DNA of 64,000 nucleotides from JANXMY01 sp965246745 (GTDB taxonomy: Bacteria; Armatimonadota; Armatimonadia; Armatimonadales; Capsulimonadaceae), in NCBI GenBank assembly GCA_965246745.1, contig OZ251980.1, positions 3,100,001 through 3,164,000 on the forward strand, written 5' to 3'. The notes under the pieces were generated by a model, which was given only the letters and a program-made list of their open reading frames with translations, was not told the DNA's origin and made no database searches. A program made the position numbers and the translations under genes. Every line of letters begins with the position of its first letter. Position 1 is the first letter of the stretch. Of the stretch, positions 46,658-56,337 are shown in pieces.

Positions 46658-48088
46658 ATGGGCGCGATTGTTTTTTTCGGCTTCATTTTGTTTGTCATGG
46701 GCGGGGCGACGGCCTATATGGGCGACCGCCTGGGCAGCTATATCGGCAAAAAGCGGCACTCGACGTTCGGGCTGCGGCCCCGTCACACGGCCATGCTGTG
46801 GACGGTCGTGTCCGGCGGCGTAATTGCGGTCGGCACGCTGGCGCTTTTTGTCGGCCTGAACCGCACGTTCCAAACGGCGCTGATTCGCGGGCCGCAGCTT
46901 CTCGCGGCGAACAGCGACCTCGCCGGCCAAAACCGGGCGCTGGTGCGCCGGAACCAGGCCGCTGCGCGGCAGGCGGACGCCGACGGGGCGCTGGCCCGCG
47001 CCGCGCAGGCGTCGGCAGCGTCCGCGCAGGCCAAAGCCGCCGACGCCCAGAAGTCTTTGGCGGCGGCGTCGGGTCAGCTTCGGCAGACCCGAAGCGTTTT
47101 AAGCCAAAGCCGCCTCGTGCTGGCCGAAAGCCGCCGGGCGCTGGCCGGGCGGCAGGCCGCGCTGGCGTCGGCGCAGGCGCATCTGGCCGACGCCCGCCGG
47201 GGCGTCGGCACGACTCGCGCCGAGCTTGAAACGACCCAGGCCGAGCTGCAATCGGCGCAGGCGCAGGTGCGCGGGGCGCGGCAGACGGTCCGCACGGCCC
47301 GGCATCAAGCGCAGGCGGCCGAAGCCGAAGTCGTGCAGGCGAACAAAGCCGTGCTGAAGCTCGGCGTCAAGCAGGACACGCTCCAAGCCGCCGTCGCCAA
47401 GCTGGCGTCGCTGAACCAAGCCCAGGAAGACCGCTTGCAGGTGTCGCAGGGCCGGACTTTGATCTTCCGGCGCGACGACGAGCTGGGCCGAACCGTGGTG
47501 TCCGCCCGGCAGGACCCCGCCGCGCTGCGGCGCGAGCTGTCGGTCTTTTTCGATCAGATCGCCCGAACCGCCCGGCAGCGCGGTGCGGGAGCCGACGACG
47601 CGCCCGCCGTGGTGCTGCCGACCCCGCGCGACACGGCGCTGGAAGCGCTGTCGCAGAACATCGCCGCCCAGGGCGGGACCCTGCCCAGCGTGGTGGTGGT
47701 CGCCGACGCCCGCTTTAACACGTTTCGCGGCGAGCCGGTCAAGCTGCGCTTGACGCCTTACGGCAACCTGCTGATTTTCGCCAAAGGCGCTGTTGTCGCG
47801 CGGGGCGCGGTCAGCGGCGCGGGCACTGAAGACGAGATTTTAGGGCATTTGCAGGCGTTTCTGACCGAGCAGGTCCGCACTGAAGCGCTGAAGCGCGGCA
47901 TTATTCCCGTGCATGATCCCCAGTCCGGCGCTCCGCTGGTCGGCCGGCCCATCGGGGGCGCGGTGTGGGTGGACCTGGTCAAGCAAATCCAGCAGGCCGG
48001 CCCGAATGCCCAGGTGACGGCATCGGTCGCCGAAGACACCTACAGCGGCGACCTGCTGCACCTGAGCTTCCGGGTGAGCGCCGGGTAA
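46658..48088 (+). CDS. DUF3084-type membrane-anchored coiled-coil protein
   Basis: A 476-residue protein. Two N-terminal membrane spans (~4-22, ~45-68) flank the family motif YMGDRLGSYIGKKRHSTFGL with RPRHTAMLWTVVSGG. A long Ala/Gln-rich coiled coil (~80-260) follows, then a globular C-terminal domain with LTPYGNLLIFAKGAVVARG. DUF3084 proteins occur in cyanobacteria and armatimonads near LPS-export and RuvC-fold genes; function is unknown, perhaps envelope organisation. It starts 43 bases after the permease gene behind short purine-rich repeats and ends 11 bases before the nuclease-like gene. Confidence 0.85.
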   Translation: MGAIVFFGFILFVMGGATAYMGDRLGSYIGKKRHSTFGLRPRHTAMLWTVVSGGVIAVGTLALFVGLNRTFQTALIRGPQLLAANSDLAGQNRALVRRNQAAARQADADGALARAAQASAASAQAKAADAQKSLAAASGQLRQTRSVLSQSRLVLAESRRALAGRQAALASAQAHLADARRGVGTTRAELETTQAELQSAQAQVRGARQTVRTARHQAQAAEAEVVQANKAVLKLGVKQDTLQAAVAKLASLNQAQEDRLQVSQGRTLIFRRDDELGRTVVSARQDPAALRRELSVFFDQIARTARQRGAGADDAPAVVLPTPRDTALEALSQNIAAQGGTLPSVVVVADARFNTFRGEPVKLRLTPYGNLLIFAKGAVVARGAVSGAGTEDEILGHLQAFLTEQVRTEALKRGIIPVHDPQSGAPLVGRPIGGAVWVDLVKQIQQAGPNAQVTASVAEDTYSGDLLHLSFRVSAG

Positions 48089-48099
48089 CCAAGCCGCCC

Positions 48100-48528
48100 A
48101 TGTCACCTTCTCCCCTGACTCTGCTTGCGATTGACCCCGGACGCGCCAAATGCGGCTTGGCCGTTGTTTCCGGGCCGCTTGCGCCGCGCTGCCTGGAGCG
48201 CCGGGTGGTTGAAACCGCCCGGCTGACCCTGGCGGTCGGCGACCTGCTCGCGCGGCGGCCGGAAATCGAGCGTCTGCTGCTCGGCAATGCCACCCATAGC
48301 GCGACTCTGCGAAAAGCTCTCGCTGCCGCCTTTCCCTTTATTCCTTTGGAGCTGGTTGACGAATGGAACACGTCGGCGCGGGCCAAAGCGCGGTTTGTCG
48401 CCGAAAACCCCGCTCCCGGCTGGCGGCGGCTGCTGCCCCGAGGCATGCGCTCGCCGGAAGCGCCTTTCGACGATTACGCTGCGCTTTTACTCGCCGAGGA
48501 TTATTTTTTGAATTTTTTGGATAAATAA
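48100..48528 (+). CDS. RuvC/YqgF-fold nuclease-like protein
   Basis: A 142-residue protein with an RNase H-like fold: N-terminal LLAIDPGRAKCGLAVV with the first catalytic Asp, a Glu-containing RRPEIERLLLGNA strand, and C-terminal PFDDYAALLLAEDY with the last acidic pair. This pattern is close to YqgF (pre-16S rRNA processing) and RuvC-like resolvases. ATG 48100 is chosen because the family N-terminus begins a few residues later. It is the last gene before a terminator. The neighbours (DUF3084, lpt) recur around this protein in related phyla; substrate unknown. Confidence 0.82.
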   Translation: MSPSPLTLLAIDPGRAKCGLAVVSGPLAPRCLERRVVETARLTLAVGDLLARRPEIERLLLGNATHSATLRKALAAAFPFIPLELVDEWNTSARAKARFVAENPAPGWRRLLPRGMRSPEAPFDDYAALLLAEDYFLNFLDK

Positions 48529-48870
48529 GCCCAGCCCGTGAAACAAATGCCGTTTTTGTTTGTCACACGGGTTGGGAGCAGCCCCAAATGCTGCTTTTTC
48601 CGCGCCGCTCTTCCAATGATGGCAAGACGGCATGCGGCTCGGCGTTTTCTTCGGCGCCTCACACGCGGCCTCGGCCCGTGCTGAAATTGATCGCGACACG
48701 CACGGCGTGTTCGCACCGGCGGCAGACTTTCAAGGCAACATGGATACTTGGGAGGACACCGGCGGCGCGGGCGGCGCCAGCCTATCGCGCACTGAGTTTC
48801 GGCATCGGCAGTCCCGCGCGGCGGCGAAGCGCACCCGATCTGCTATTTTTCTGTGAGAGGAAACTGCTCC
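48529..48870. other. intergenic region before the SLH-porin gene
   Basis: 342 bases with no supported gene. It holds an imperfect long hairpin (CCCAGCCCGTG, 48530-48540, with CACACGGGTTGGG, 48564-48576), then a terminator, then ~270 bases that should contain the porin promoter, for which I see no clear consensus. The SD AGAGGAA lies at 48856-48862. Confidence 0.5.
48577..48599 (+). terminator. terminator of the lpt-DUF3084-nuclease operon
   Basis: AGCAGC (48577-48582), seven-base loop, GCTGCT (48590-48595) and TTTT, preceded by a larger hairpin. Confidence 0.7.
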
Positions 48871-50964
48871 ATGAAGAAGTCTTTAGCGCTTCTCGCCGGC
48901 GTCGGCATGGCCTTTATCGGCCTGCCCGCCGTCACCCACGCGCAGGCCGCCTCCGGCCCGTTCGCGGATGTCCCCACCGACCACTGGGCGTACCAGTCGG
49001 TGGACACCCTTCAGAAAGCCGGCATCGTCATCGGCTATCCCGACGGCACCTACGGCGGCCGCCGCCCGATGACCCGCTACGAGTTCGCGGTCGCCATCGC
49101 CCGCCTGCTCGCGCAGATGAACAGCACCAAAGGCTTCGACCCCAGCGCCCTGGAAGCCCAGATCGCCGGCAACAAAGCCGCGATTGACGCCCTGACGGCC
49201 CTGGTCAACGGCTTCAAGCCCGAGCTGGACCGGCTCGGCGTGGACGTTGCCGCCAACACCGCGCGTTTGGACGCCCTGGAAGCCCGGCTGGGCCGCGACG
49301 AAGGCATTCTTGGCGCGGTCGTCAATGAGCAGAACCGCTTCAAAGTGACCGGCGAAGTCAACTTCATCGCCGAAGCCGATGCGTCCCGCCGCCGCCTCGG
49401 CGCGAATTACCTGCCGTTCCGCGACCAGAACGGCGTGTACCAGGCCGGCACCGGCACGCAGAACCGCCTGCTGTCGTCGTCGGACGTGTACGAAGACATT
49501 CTGCTGCACCTGCGCGGCAAGCTGTCGGACACCGCGACCGCGAACGTTGACCTGAACTTCGGCAACTACTTGAGCCAGGTCGGCAACACGGCGGCGTTCC
49601 CCGGCTACTCCGCCGGCAGCCTCGCCGGCTCGTCCCTGCGCCCCGGCACTCTGACCGCCGGCAACCAGTACGCCAATGTTTACAAAGCGTACCTGGATGC
49701 CGCCGTGAAGCTCGGCCCGCTCGGCGGCGGCGATCTGGTGGTCGGCCGCTTCGGCAACCAGTTCACCAAGTACACGCTGAAGCAGGTAGACGCCGACATC
49801 TACACGAACTTGACCCAGACCGACTCCGGCGACATCATCGGCGACGGCGCTAAGGTCAGCTTCAAAGCCGGCCCTGCCGGTGTCACCGCGTTTGCCGTCA
49901 AGATGAGCGCAGACCAGTTCTCGCAGCCTTACGGCGGCTCGGTCGGCGCAGGCTTCACCGGCCAGGCCGGCAACCCGTTCAACCCGCTGACGGCAGCGTC
50001 CACCCAGACCCGCCCCGGCGGTTTGATTGCCGCCAACCATGCCGCGCCGCTCGACCAGGGCTACGGCGTCCGGGCCACCTTCGGCACTCCCGAAGCGGCC
50101 ACCCTCGGGTTCACGCTGGAGCAGTTCGGCTTGTCGAACAGCCGCTTGACGGTTCCCGGCACGGCCACCGGCCTGGCGCTCAACGGCAATGATGGCATCA
50201 CCGACCCGAACGCCACCGGCGGCAACGCGCAGTTCAACCGCTTGACGGTGTACGGCGCGGACTTCAACGGCGCATTGCCGTTCGGCATTCCCGGCGTCAA
50301 AAAAGGCGGCATTCTGGTGGATGCGTCCTACACGGTCTCCGCGCAGGGCTTCAACCAGGGCTTCAACAACGTCGGCAACGGCTTCCGGTATGCGTCCACC
50401 GACGATCAGCTCGGCGTGGCGTTCGGCGGCCTGAGCCTTAAGGGCGGCTACCAGTATATCGGACCGGAGTTCTCCGCGCCGGGCTACTGGGGACGTGTCG
50501 GCTCCTGGACCAACCCGACCAACGTGCGCGGCCCGGTCGTGTCGGCGAAGTACGCCTTCACGCCCAAGCTGAGCTTCAACGCGGATTACCAGCAGTACAA
50601 AGCGGCTTACGGCACCAACAAAAACGGCACGCAGATCAACTCGCCGCTGCATCAGGGCGACCACTTGAACCGCTACCAGGTCGGCTTCAACTACGGCCTG
50701 AGCAGCGCTTACGGCGTGGACCTCGGCTACGAGGATGTTCAGTACGACCTGCGGAACGCCGGCGGCACGCTTGCTGCTCCCGGCAAGCCGCGCGAAACGT
50801 ATGTGAACATCGGCATCGGCCACACGATCAGCACCAATGCCAGTGTTAAGCTGCTCTACCAGATCGTGCATTATGACGACAAGGGCACCGGCTTCGATTC
50901 GACCGCGAACCGGGGCAAGGAAGACGGCGGCGTCGCCGCCGCTCAGTTCCAGCTTAAGTTCTAA
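48871..50964 (+). CDS. S-layer-homology-domain outer-membrane porin
   Basis: A 697-residue exported protein. Signal peptide 1-25 (AQA). One SLH domain (~30-85; FADVPTDHWAYQSVDTLQKA, GYPDGTYGGRRPMTRYEFAV) attaches to peptidoglycan-linked polymer. A coiled-coil stalk (~95-155; ELDRLGVDVAANTARLDALE) spans the periplasm, then a beta-barrel (~165-697) ends QFQLKF with terminal Phe. This SLH-coil-barrel design is that of SlpA/SomA-type porins in Deinococcus, cyanobacteria and other early-branching diderms, where it links outer membrane to cell wall. ATG 48871 follows AGAGGAA. Probably very abundant; a strong terminator follows. Confidence 0.93.
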   Translation: MKKSLALLAGVGMAFIGLPAVTHAQAASGPFADVPTDHWAYQSVDTLQKAGIVIGYPDGTYGGRRPMTRYEFAVAIARLLAQMNSTKGFDPSALEAQIAGNKAAIDALTALVNGFKPELDRLGVDVAANTARLDALEARLGRDEGILGAVVNEQNRFKVTGEVNFIAEADASRRRLGANYLPFRDQNGVYQAGTGTQNRLLSSSDVYEDILLHLRGKLSDTATANVDLNFGNYLSQVGNTAAFPGYSAGSLAGSSLRPGTLTAGNQYANVYKAYLDAAVKLGPLGGGDLVVGRFGNQFTKYTLKQVDADIYTNLTQTDSGDIIGDGAKVSFKAGPAGVTAFAVKMSADQFSQPYGGSVGAGFTGQAGNPFNPLTAASTQTRPGGLIAANHAAPLDQGYGVRATFGTPEAATLGFTLEQFGLSNSRLTVPGTATGLALNGNDGITDPNATGGNAQFNRLTVYGADFNGALPFGIPGVKKGGILVDASYTVSAQGFNQGFNNVGNGFRYASTDDQLGVAFGGLSLKGGYQYIGPEFSAPGYWGRVGSWTNPTNVRGPVVSAKYAFTPKLSFNADYQQYKAAYGTNKNGTQINSPLHQGDHLNRYQVGFNYGLSSAYGVDLGYEDVQYDLRNAGGTLAAPGKPRETYVNIGIGHTISTNASVKLLYQIVHYDDKGTGFDSTANRGKEDGGVAAAQFQLKF

Positions 50965-51025
50965 GCGGAAACGCACCGCGCCCGGCGTCTTCTTTCTGTG
51001 TAGCGAGAAGCGCCGGACCGCGCAA

Positions 51026-51060
51026 AACCCCCGAAGCATCGCTTCGGGGGTTCTTTTTTT
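51026..51060 (+). terminator. terminator of the SLH-porin gene
   Basis: AACCCCCGAAGC (51026-51037), 3-base loop, GCTTCGGGGGTT (51041-51052), then CTTTTTTT. Confidence 0.92.
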
Positions 51061-51119
51061 GTTCCCGTAAGGCTGGGAATGCGCGGGCGTTGGTTGTGAC
51101 GAGGGCGTGTACGCCCGTG

Positions 51120-52082
51120 TCAATCCCTCTGCGTTTCCTGTTCCCGCCACCGTCGGCACAAATCCTGCGCGGCGTCCGGCCACTCGGGAAACTCAAACCG
51201 AAAGCCGTCCTCTAAAAGCCGGGCCGGCACGACCCGCCGGCTTTTCAGCACCAGCTCCGTTTCCGAGCGCAGCGCCCAGGTTCCGATCTCCAGCATCCAT
51301 TCCGTCGCCGGCAAGCCGATTTTCGTGCCCCACGCCTCCCGCAGCGCCTGCATAAACTCGGCGTTCGGCACCGGGTTCGGCGCGGCAATGTTGACCGGGC
51401 CGGTGAGGGTGTCCCGCTCCATCAGCCACCCCATCGCCCGGACAAAATCCGCGCCGTGTATCCAGGACAGATACTGCCGCCCGCTGCCTTCGGTCCCGCC
51501 GAGACCCGCTCGGACCAGCCCCAAAAGCACATCAAACACGCTGCCCCGGTCCGCGCTCATCACCATCGCCGACCGCAGGGCCACTTTGCGCGTGTTCGGC
51601 GTTTCCGCCTCGTCCAATGCCTGCTCCCACGCTTTTGCCACGTCAATCGAGAACCGCCAGGTGTCGGGCACATCCGGCTCCGCGCCGCCGAGCATCCCGG
51701 TCCGCTCATCGTTCGGCGCGTCGTAACGGTCGGCATAAATCGTCGCCGTGCTCGATTGCAGCCAGACGCGCGGCGGCCGCTTCGCCCGCGCAATCGCGTC
51801 GCCGACCGCGCGGGTCGAGAGCACCCGCGAGTCCATAATGGAGCGCCGGTTTTCCGGCGTGTACCGGCAGTTGACCGAGCGCCCCGCCAAATTAATCACG
51901 GCGTCCGCGCCGTTTATCTCGTCCGCCCAGTAGCCGACCCGCGCGGCGTCCCAAAGGACGACCCGCCAGGGCGCGGCATACGCCCGGCGGCTTAACACCA
52001 CGACTTCATGCCCTTCGCGGGTAAACGCCCGCGCCAGCAGGGTTCCGACCTGCCCGCTCCCGCCGGGCAAAACGATTTTCAT
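51120..52082 (-). CDS. TIGR01777 family NAD-dependent epimerase-like protein
   Basis: A 320-residue atypical extended SDR. NAD motif LPGGSGQVGTLLARAF (~5-20), then INLAGRSVNCRYTPENRRSI (~63-82) and SRVLSTRAVGDAI, the defining TIGR01777/SDR_a8 signature. It also has FSIDVAKAWEQALDEAE and LSWIHGADFVRAMGWL. The C-terminus carries the DUF1731 segment (LLEDGFRFEFPEWPDAAQDL). Related proteins affect division or chloroplast metabolism, but no reaction is established. Its ATG is 14 bases downstream of the stop of the large S55 gene on the same strand, so it may be co-transcribed. Confidence 0.9.
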   Translation of the reverse strand: MKIVLPGGSGQVGTLLARAFTREGHEVVVLSRRAYAAPWRVVLWDAARVGYWADEINGADAVINLAGRSVNCRYTPENRRSIMDSRVLSTRAVGDAIARAKRPPRVWLQSSTATIYADRYDAPNDERTGMLGGAEPDVPDTWRFSIDVAKAWEQALDEAETPNTRKVALRSAMVMSADRGSVFDVLLGLVRAGLGGTEGSGRQYLSWIHGADFVRAMGWLMERDTLTGPVNIAAPNPVPNAEFMQALREAWGTKIGLPATEWMLEIGTWALRSETELVLKSRRVVPARLLEDGFRFEFPEWPDAAQDLCRRWREQETQRD

Positions 52083-52095
52083 AGGTGTTTTTCCT

Positions 52096-55000
52096 TCACG
52101 GCACCGAAACGCGGACCGTCTGCACGACTTTGCCGCCGGCTTGGTCGAGCGCGGTCACTTCGATCTTGTGCTGCCCCGAGGGCAGCGCGGGCAGGGTCAG
52201 AGTCCACGGCTCGGAAGGAGAGTCGAAGAGTCCGTCGTCGGCGGCGGCGGCGATGGGGTCATTGGTGTCGGCTTTGGCTTGGACAGCTTGAATAAACGCC
52301 AATTTCGCCGTCGCCGCGCCGCGCAGGGTGACGGTCTTGTCGGCATTGACGACGGGAATGCCGACGGTCAGCGTGGGCGGGGTGTTGACGATCAAAAACG
52401 GCGGCGAGACGGCTTTGGCGGAGAGCGCTCCGACGGGGTTGCTCGGCTTGTCGCCGGCGACGACTTGGACTTGGTACAGGCCGTCAGGCAGGCTTGTCGT
52501 GTCCCACGCATACGACGTTTCTTTCAAATCCTGCGCGGACTTCGGCGCTTTGGGCGTGTCGGCCGCCGCCGAATTGGCGGCAATCTGCGCTTTGACGAGC
52601 GCCTGCACCCCCGCCGGGGCGCTTTGGAGGGCGCTGAGGGCGGCCGGCGGCGTGTCCGCTGTTTTTGTGACGGTTTTTGTTTTGGTTTGGGACCTGAGCT
52701 GGGCGCTGGCGGTGATCGGCTTCCATGTTTTGCCGCCGTCCGCCGAGTACGACACATCGTAGGAAAGCGTGTCTTTGTCGGGGTCGGAGGCCGTCCAGTT
52801 CAGGGTCGTCGTTTTGGAAACCGCGTCTCCGGCGGCGGGCTTGGCGAGACTGACCGTCGGGACCTGATTGCGCGGCAGGTAATACACCGCGACGGCGCTC
52901 AGCTTCGGGGCTGCGCCGGTGAACCGGGCTTGGTACTGCAAAAAGCGGGCGGGGGGCGACGTGACTGTCTCGCCGCGCGGCTGCGTGTACGGCGCGGACC
53001 AGGCGCTCCACGAAGAGTCGGGGCGGGCGACATCGCCCGAGCGGGTTTGCAGCGCGATTCGGCTGCCGTCCGGCGTGTCGGCCTGCCAGGCGAGGGTGCC
53101 CCACTGTGCCCGTCGCCCGGCATCGTGGACGGCGCTTTGGAACGTGCCTTCGGCGGTGCCGCTGCCCGCCGCGCCCAGCGTGTAAACGCTGCCGCCGGTG
53201 CCTGTGCCCGCGTAAAGCGTCTGCGCTTGCGGGTCCACTGCCAGCGAGATAAACTGCGGGTCGGCGGGCGTCGTGTAGGTCTGCACGCTGTTGTCGGGCG
53301 CGATTTTCGTAATTGTCCCGCCCGAAGCCGCGTAGACGGTGTCAGCATTGTCGGTTTTGAGGCTCGTGACGGCGGCGCTCGGCAGCCCCGCCAGCTTTTT
53401 CGCCGTGCCGTCGGGCGCGATCTTGTAGACATTGCCCGCCGCCGATGTTCCCGCGTAGACATTGCCGAGCGAGTCGGTCGTCAGCGCCGGGACGTTCGGC
53501 TCGGCGGCATCGTAGAGAACGCTGGTTTTGCCGTCGGGGGTGATTTTGTAGACAATACCGCTGGGCGAGCTTCCCGCGTAGAGATTGCCGTCTTTGCCGG
53601 TCGCCAGCGAAAGAATGTGCGTTTCGGGAGAAGTGAACACCGGCGCTTCCGAGCCGATTTGGTAGATGCGCCCTGTCCCGCCGCCGGTGGCGACATAAAC
53701 TGCGCTTTTGCTTTGCGCCAGCGCCGTGATATACTTTTCTTTCGCCGTGAAGACTTTTGCCCCTTTGCCGTCCGGCGCGACGCGGAACACAAAACCGTTG
53801 GGGGCCGTGCCGACATACAAATTTCCCGCGTCATCAAGCGATAAACACGTCGCTTCCAGCTCGCCGGTGCGGAAAAACGGGGACACTTTGCCGTCACTGC
53901 TCCGCTTGTAGACCACGCCGCTGTCGCCGGTGGCGAAGTACGCGCCGCCGTGGCCGTCGGGCTGGACGGCCCAAACATAGTTTTCGCCGGTCTCGGCGGC
54001 TTTCGTGAGCGACGGCGACAGGCGCACGTCGCCGAGCGATGACACGGCGACATTGGCGAGCGTCCCGGCGGCGAAGTCGGCCTGCGAAGTCTGACGCCAA
54101 ACCGACGGCAGGCGGCCCACGGGCTTCACGGTCGGGGTGGATGAAGAGGCAGCAGGTGCGGCGGCAGCCTCGGCAGGGGCCGTTCCCTCCGCCTCATTCC
54201 CTTCCCGCTTCGGGAGGGGTGGCGAGGAACGAGCCGGGGTAGGTTCCGGCGCGTTCGTCACAAGCGCCAGGTTCTGGAACGCCAGAGTATCGCCGTCGTC
54301 GGCGGGCAAAAGAGCCGAAGAAGCGGCCGGGGCGGACGATGTGCTGGTCGTCGTCGTGGTCGTCACGCCCGCCGCGCCCATCCCGGCCGCCCCGCGAGCC
54401 GTATCAGACAAGTCTTTGCGCTGAACCGTGAGGGTCAGGGTCTGGCTGCCCGACACCAAATACGGCACCGTGAGCGTCTGCTTGACTTCATCGCGGGTCG
54501 TGCGGTAGCCGGTCGTGCGCGGGGACTGCATCACCGCCAACAGGGTGGGGGGCAGCCCGGACAGCTTTTCGCCGCGCACGGACACGGCGGCGGTCGGCAG
54601 GGTGAGGCGGGCGACAAGCTGATTATTTTGCGGCTTTTCGGCGAACTTCTTCACAAGCTGACCGACATTCGCCGACGGCCCGGACGGCGCGGCGGACGCG
54701 CCCCCGCCGAGCAGCAGCGCCAGCAGGCCGCCCCCGCCGCCCGCCCCGCCGCCTTCGTCCGCGCCGCCCGCAACCGTCAGCGGCAGCGTGCCGTCCGGGG
54801 TAGACTGGGGGATTTTCACCGACACATACTCCGTGTAGCGCGGCTGCTTGTAGGGCTTCAGCACGACCCCGACCTGCACAGTGTCGCCCGGCGCGAACTT
54901 GGACCGGGACACAAACAAGTGGTCAATCTCCGCCGTGTCGTGACGGTTTTGGATCGTCACGGTCATTTGGACGCTTTTCACGGCCAGCGGGTAAAAAGCG

Positions 55001-56262
55001 TTGGACGACAACAATCCCATCAGGCTGGAAATGTCCGCCGTCGCCGCCTGGTCAATGCTGAGCGGGTCAAAGTAGGTGTTCGTGCGCTTGACGTGCCCGA
55101 CTTCCTCGGCGTCCACATCCATCGTCACCGTCGCCATCGTGTCGCCGGGGTCGCCGTGGATTTGAGCAATCGCCGCGCCCGCAACCGCCGGGATGAACCG
55201 GCCCGTCAGGAGAGGGTGGTTGATAATTCGCACGCGAAACGTTTTGTCCCGGTGGATGGAACGGTCGTGGACTGCGACCGTCATGGGAATCATCTGCGGC
55301 ATCGGCCCGATGACGCCGCCGACCGAAAACGGCCGGTCTTGAAAAATGCGCCCGACGGTTTTGATCGGCGAGCCGAGCTTAAACGAGGTCTGGTAGGACG
55401 GGTAAATATCCACCACATACGCCGTCGTCAGCGCCGCGTCAATCGGCCCCAAGTTCTCAAACGGGTGCCCGAACAGCAAAAGCCGATTGCCGTCCCGGTA
55501 AGTGACGGTTCCGGTCGCGTTTGCATCGAAATCGCCCTGGATCAGCGCCACCCCGACCGCCGAGCCGGGCACGAGGCTCGGGTTTTGGGCCAGCGGGTTT
55601 GTGGCGGTCGAATCGCTCATCCCCGCGCCGGCCATGACTTTGAGGTGCAGCGGCGCAAGCGACGCGCCGAGCCGGGATAAGTTTTGCGGGTCCATGCCGC
55701 TGACGGTCAGCGGCATTTCGTCCCGAAAGCTGCCGCTGCTCAGCGCTTGAACGGCGGCCGACGGGGCCGATGCCCCAATGCGCGGAATACGCGCCGGCAG
55801 GTCGGGACTCCACGCATCCAGCATCGCTTCAATCGGGGTGGCGAAGCCGATGGGGTCTTTGGCGAACTGGTTGCCGAGCGAGATCGCGCCCACGAGCCGC
55901 CCGTTGATATAAATCGGGCTGCCGCTCATGCCTTCGGCGATCCCGAGTCCGCGCGAGACCGGCGGCCCGCTGGTCGCCCGGAACATGATGTAATCTTTGC
56001 CTTCGTTGAACTTGGCGACGACGCCTAAAATCTCAATCCCGAACTTTTCGATCTTGGTGCCTTTGAAGACCGACAGCGCATAGCCCTTCATGCCGGGCCG
56101 CAGCTCGGACACGCGCATGAACTTTTTGGAGTCCCACTTGAGCTGGTGCGCGGGCGCGGGATGGCTGATCGGCACGGGCGGGCGGGCTTGGACGGGAAAA
56201 GCGGGAAGCGTCAGCGCCGCAAAGGCGGCGGCGCGGAAGGCGAAACGGGCGCGTGAGTTCAT
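52096..56262 (-). CDS. SpoIVB-type (S55) peptidase domain fused to beta-propeller and Ig-like modules
   Basis: A 1388-residue exported protein. Signal peptide 1-26 (VQA). Residues ~45-420 form a SpoIVB-like S55 serine peptidase domain with GMSGSPIYINGRLVGA (~111-126) and GRIFQDRPFSVGGVIG. A beta-rich region and a Pro/Ala linker (~520-720) follow. A propeller (~730-1060) repeats DDAGNLYVGTAPNGFVFRVA and GKDGNLYAGSSPSGIVYKIT-like blades, then a Fn3/Ig-like C-terminus ends the protein. SpoIVB normally cleaves in sporulation; no sporulation genes are here, so this is a generic envelope protease or processed scaffold. A palindromic repeat encodes SPPLPKREGNE in the linker. Confidence 0.82.
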   Translation of the reverse strand: MNSRARFAFRAAAFAALTLPAFPVQARPPVPISHPAPAHQLKWDSKKFMRVSELRPGMKGYALSVFKGTKIEKFGIEILGVVAKFNEGKDYIMFRATSGPPVSRGLGIAEGMSGSPIYINGRLVGAISLGNQFAKDPIGFATPIEAMLDAWSPDLPARIPRIGASAPSAAVQALSSGSFRDEMPLTVSGMDPQNLSRLGASLAPLHLKVMAGAGMSDSTATNPLAQNPSLVPGSAVGVALIQGDFDANATGTVTYRDGNRLLLFGHPFENLGPIDAALTTAYVVDIYPSYQTSFKLGSPIKTVGRIFQDRPFSVGGVIGPMPQMIPMTVAVHDRSIHRDKTFRVRIINHPLLTGRFIPAVAGAAIAQIHGDPGDTMATVTMDVDAEEVGHVKRTNTYFDPLSIDQAATADISSLMGLLSSNAFYPLAVKSVQMTVTIQNRHDTAEIDHLFVSRSKFAPGDTVQVGVVLKPYKQPRYTEYVSVKIPQSTPDGTLPLTVAGGADEGGGAGGGGGLLALLLGGGASAAPSGPSANVGQLVKKFAEKPQNNQLVARLTLPTAAVSVRGEKLSGLPPTLLAVMQSPRTTGYRTTRDEVKQTLTVPYLVSGSQTLTLTVQRKDLSDTARGAAGMGAAGVTTTTTTSTSSAPAASSALLPADDGDTLAFQNLALVTNAPEPTPARSSPPLPKREGNEAEGTAPAEAAAAPAASSSTPTVKPVGRLPSVWRQTSQADFAAGTLANVAVSSLGDVRLSPSLTKAAETGENYVWAVQPDGHGGAYFATGDSGVVYKRSSDGKVSPFFRTGELEATCLSLDDAGNLYVGTAPNGFVFRVAPDGKGAKVFTAKEKYITALAQSKSAVYVATGGGTGRIYQIGSEAPVFTSPETHILSLATGKDGNLYAGSSPSGIVYKITPDGKTSVLYDAAEPNVPALTTDSLGNVYAGTSAAGNVYKIAPDGTAKKLAGLPSAAVTSLKTDNADTVYAASGGTITKIAPDNSVQTYTTPADPQFISLAVDPQAQTLYAGTGTGGSVYTLGAAGSGTAEGTFQSAVHDAGRRAQWGTLAWQADTPDGSRIALQTRSGDVARPDSSWSAWSAPYTQPRGETVTSPPARFLQYQARFTGAAPKLSAVAVYYLPRNQVPTVSLAKPAAGDAVSKTTTLNWTASDPDKDTLSYDVSYSADGGKTWKPITASAQLRSQTKTKTVTKTADTPPAALSALQSAPAGVQALVKAQIAANSAAADTPKAPKSAQDLKETSYAWDTTSLPDGLYQVQVVAGDKPSNPVGALSAKAVSPPFLIVNTPPTLTVGIPVVNADKTVTLRGAATAKLAFIQAVQAKADTNDPIAAAADDGLFDSPSEPWTLTLPALPSGQHKIEVTALDQAGGKVVQTVRVSVP
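54183..54238. repeat. in-frame palindromic repeat in the S55 gene linker
   Basis: CCCTTCCCGCTTCGGGAGGG hairpin with flanks. On the coding strand it reads SSPPLPKREGNEAEG, a translated small palindrome of a type also known from other GC-rich genomes. Confidence 0.75.
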
Positions 56263-56300
56263 AAGGTCGGAGGCTTTCGTGAAGTAGGCAGGGATTGGAA

Positions 56301-56337
56301 AAGATTGTCAGAAAAAATTGTCAGGAAAGATTGTCAG
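56301..56337. repeat. short tandem repeat (AAAGATTGTCAG-like, three copies)
   Basis: Three near-copies upstream of the S55 gene start, separating it from the composite repeat. Confidence 0.85.

Noticed and set aside
48883..51183. A 766-codon minus-strand frame opposite the SLH porin
   Set aside because: Composition is that of a shadow frame and the plus strand has signal peptide, SLH domain and barrel; the frame also runs through the porin terminator.
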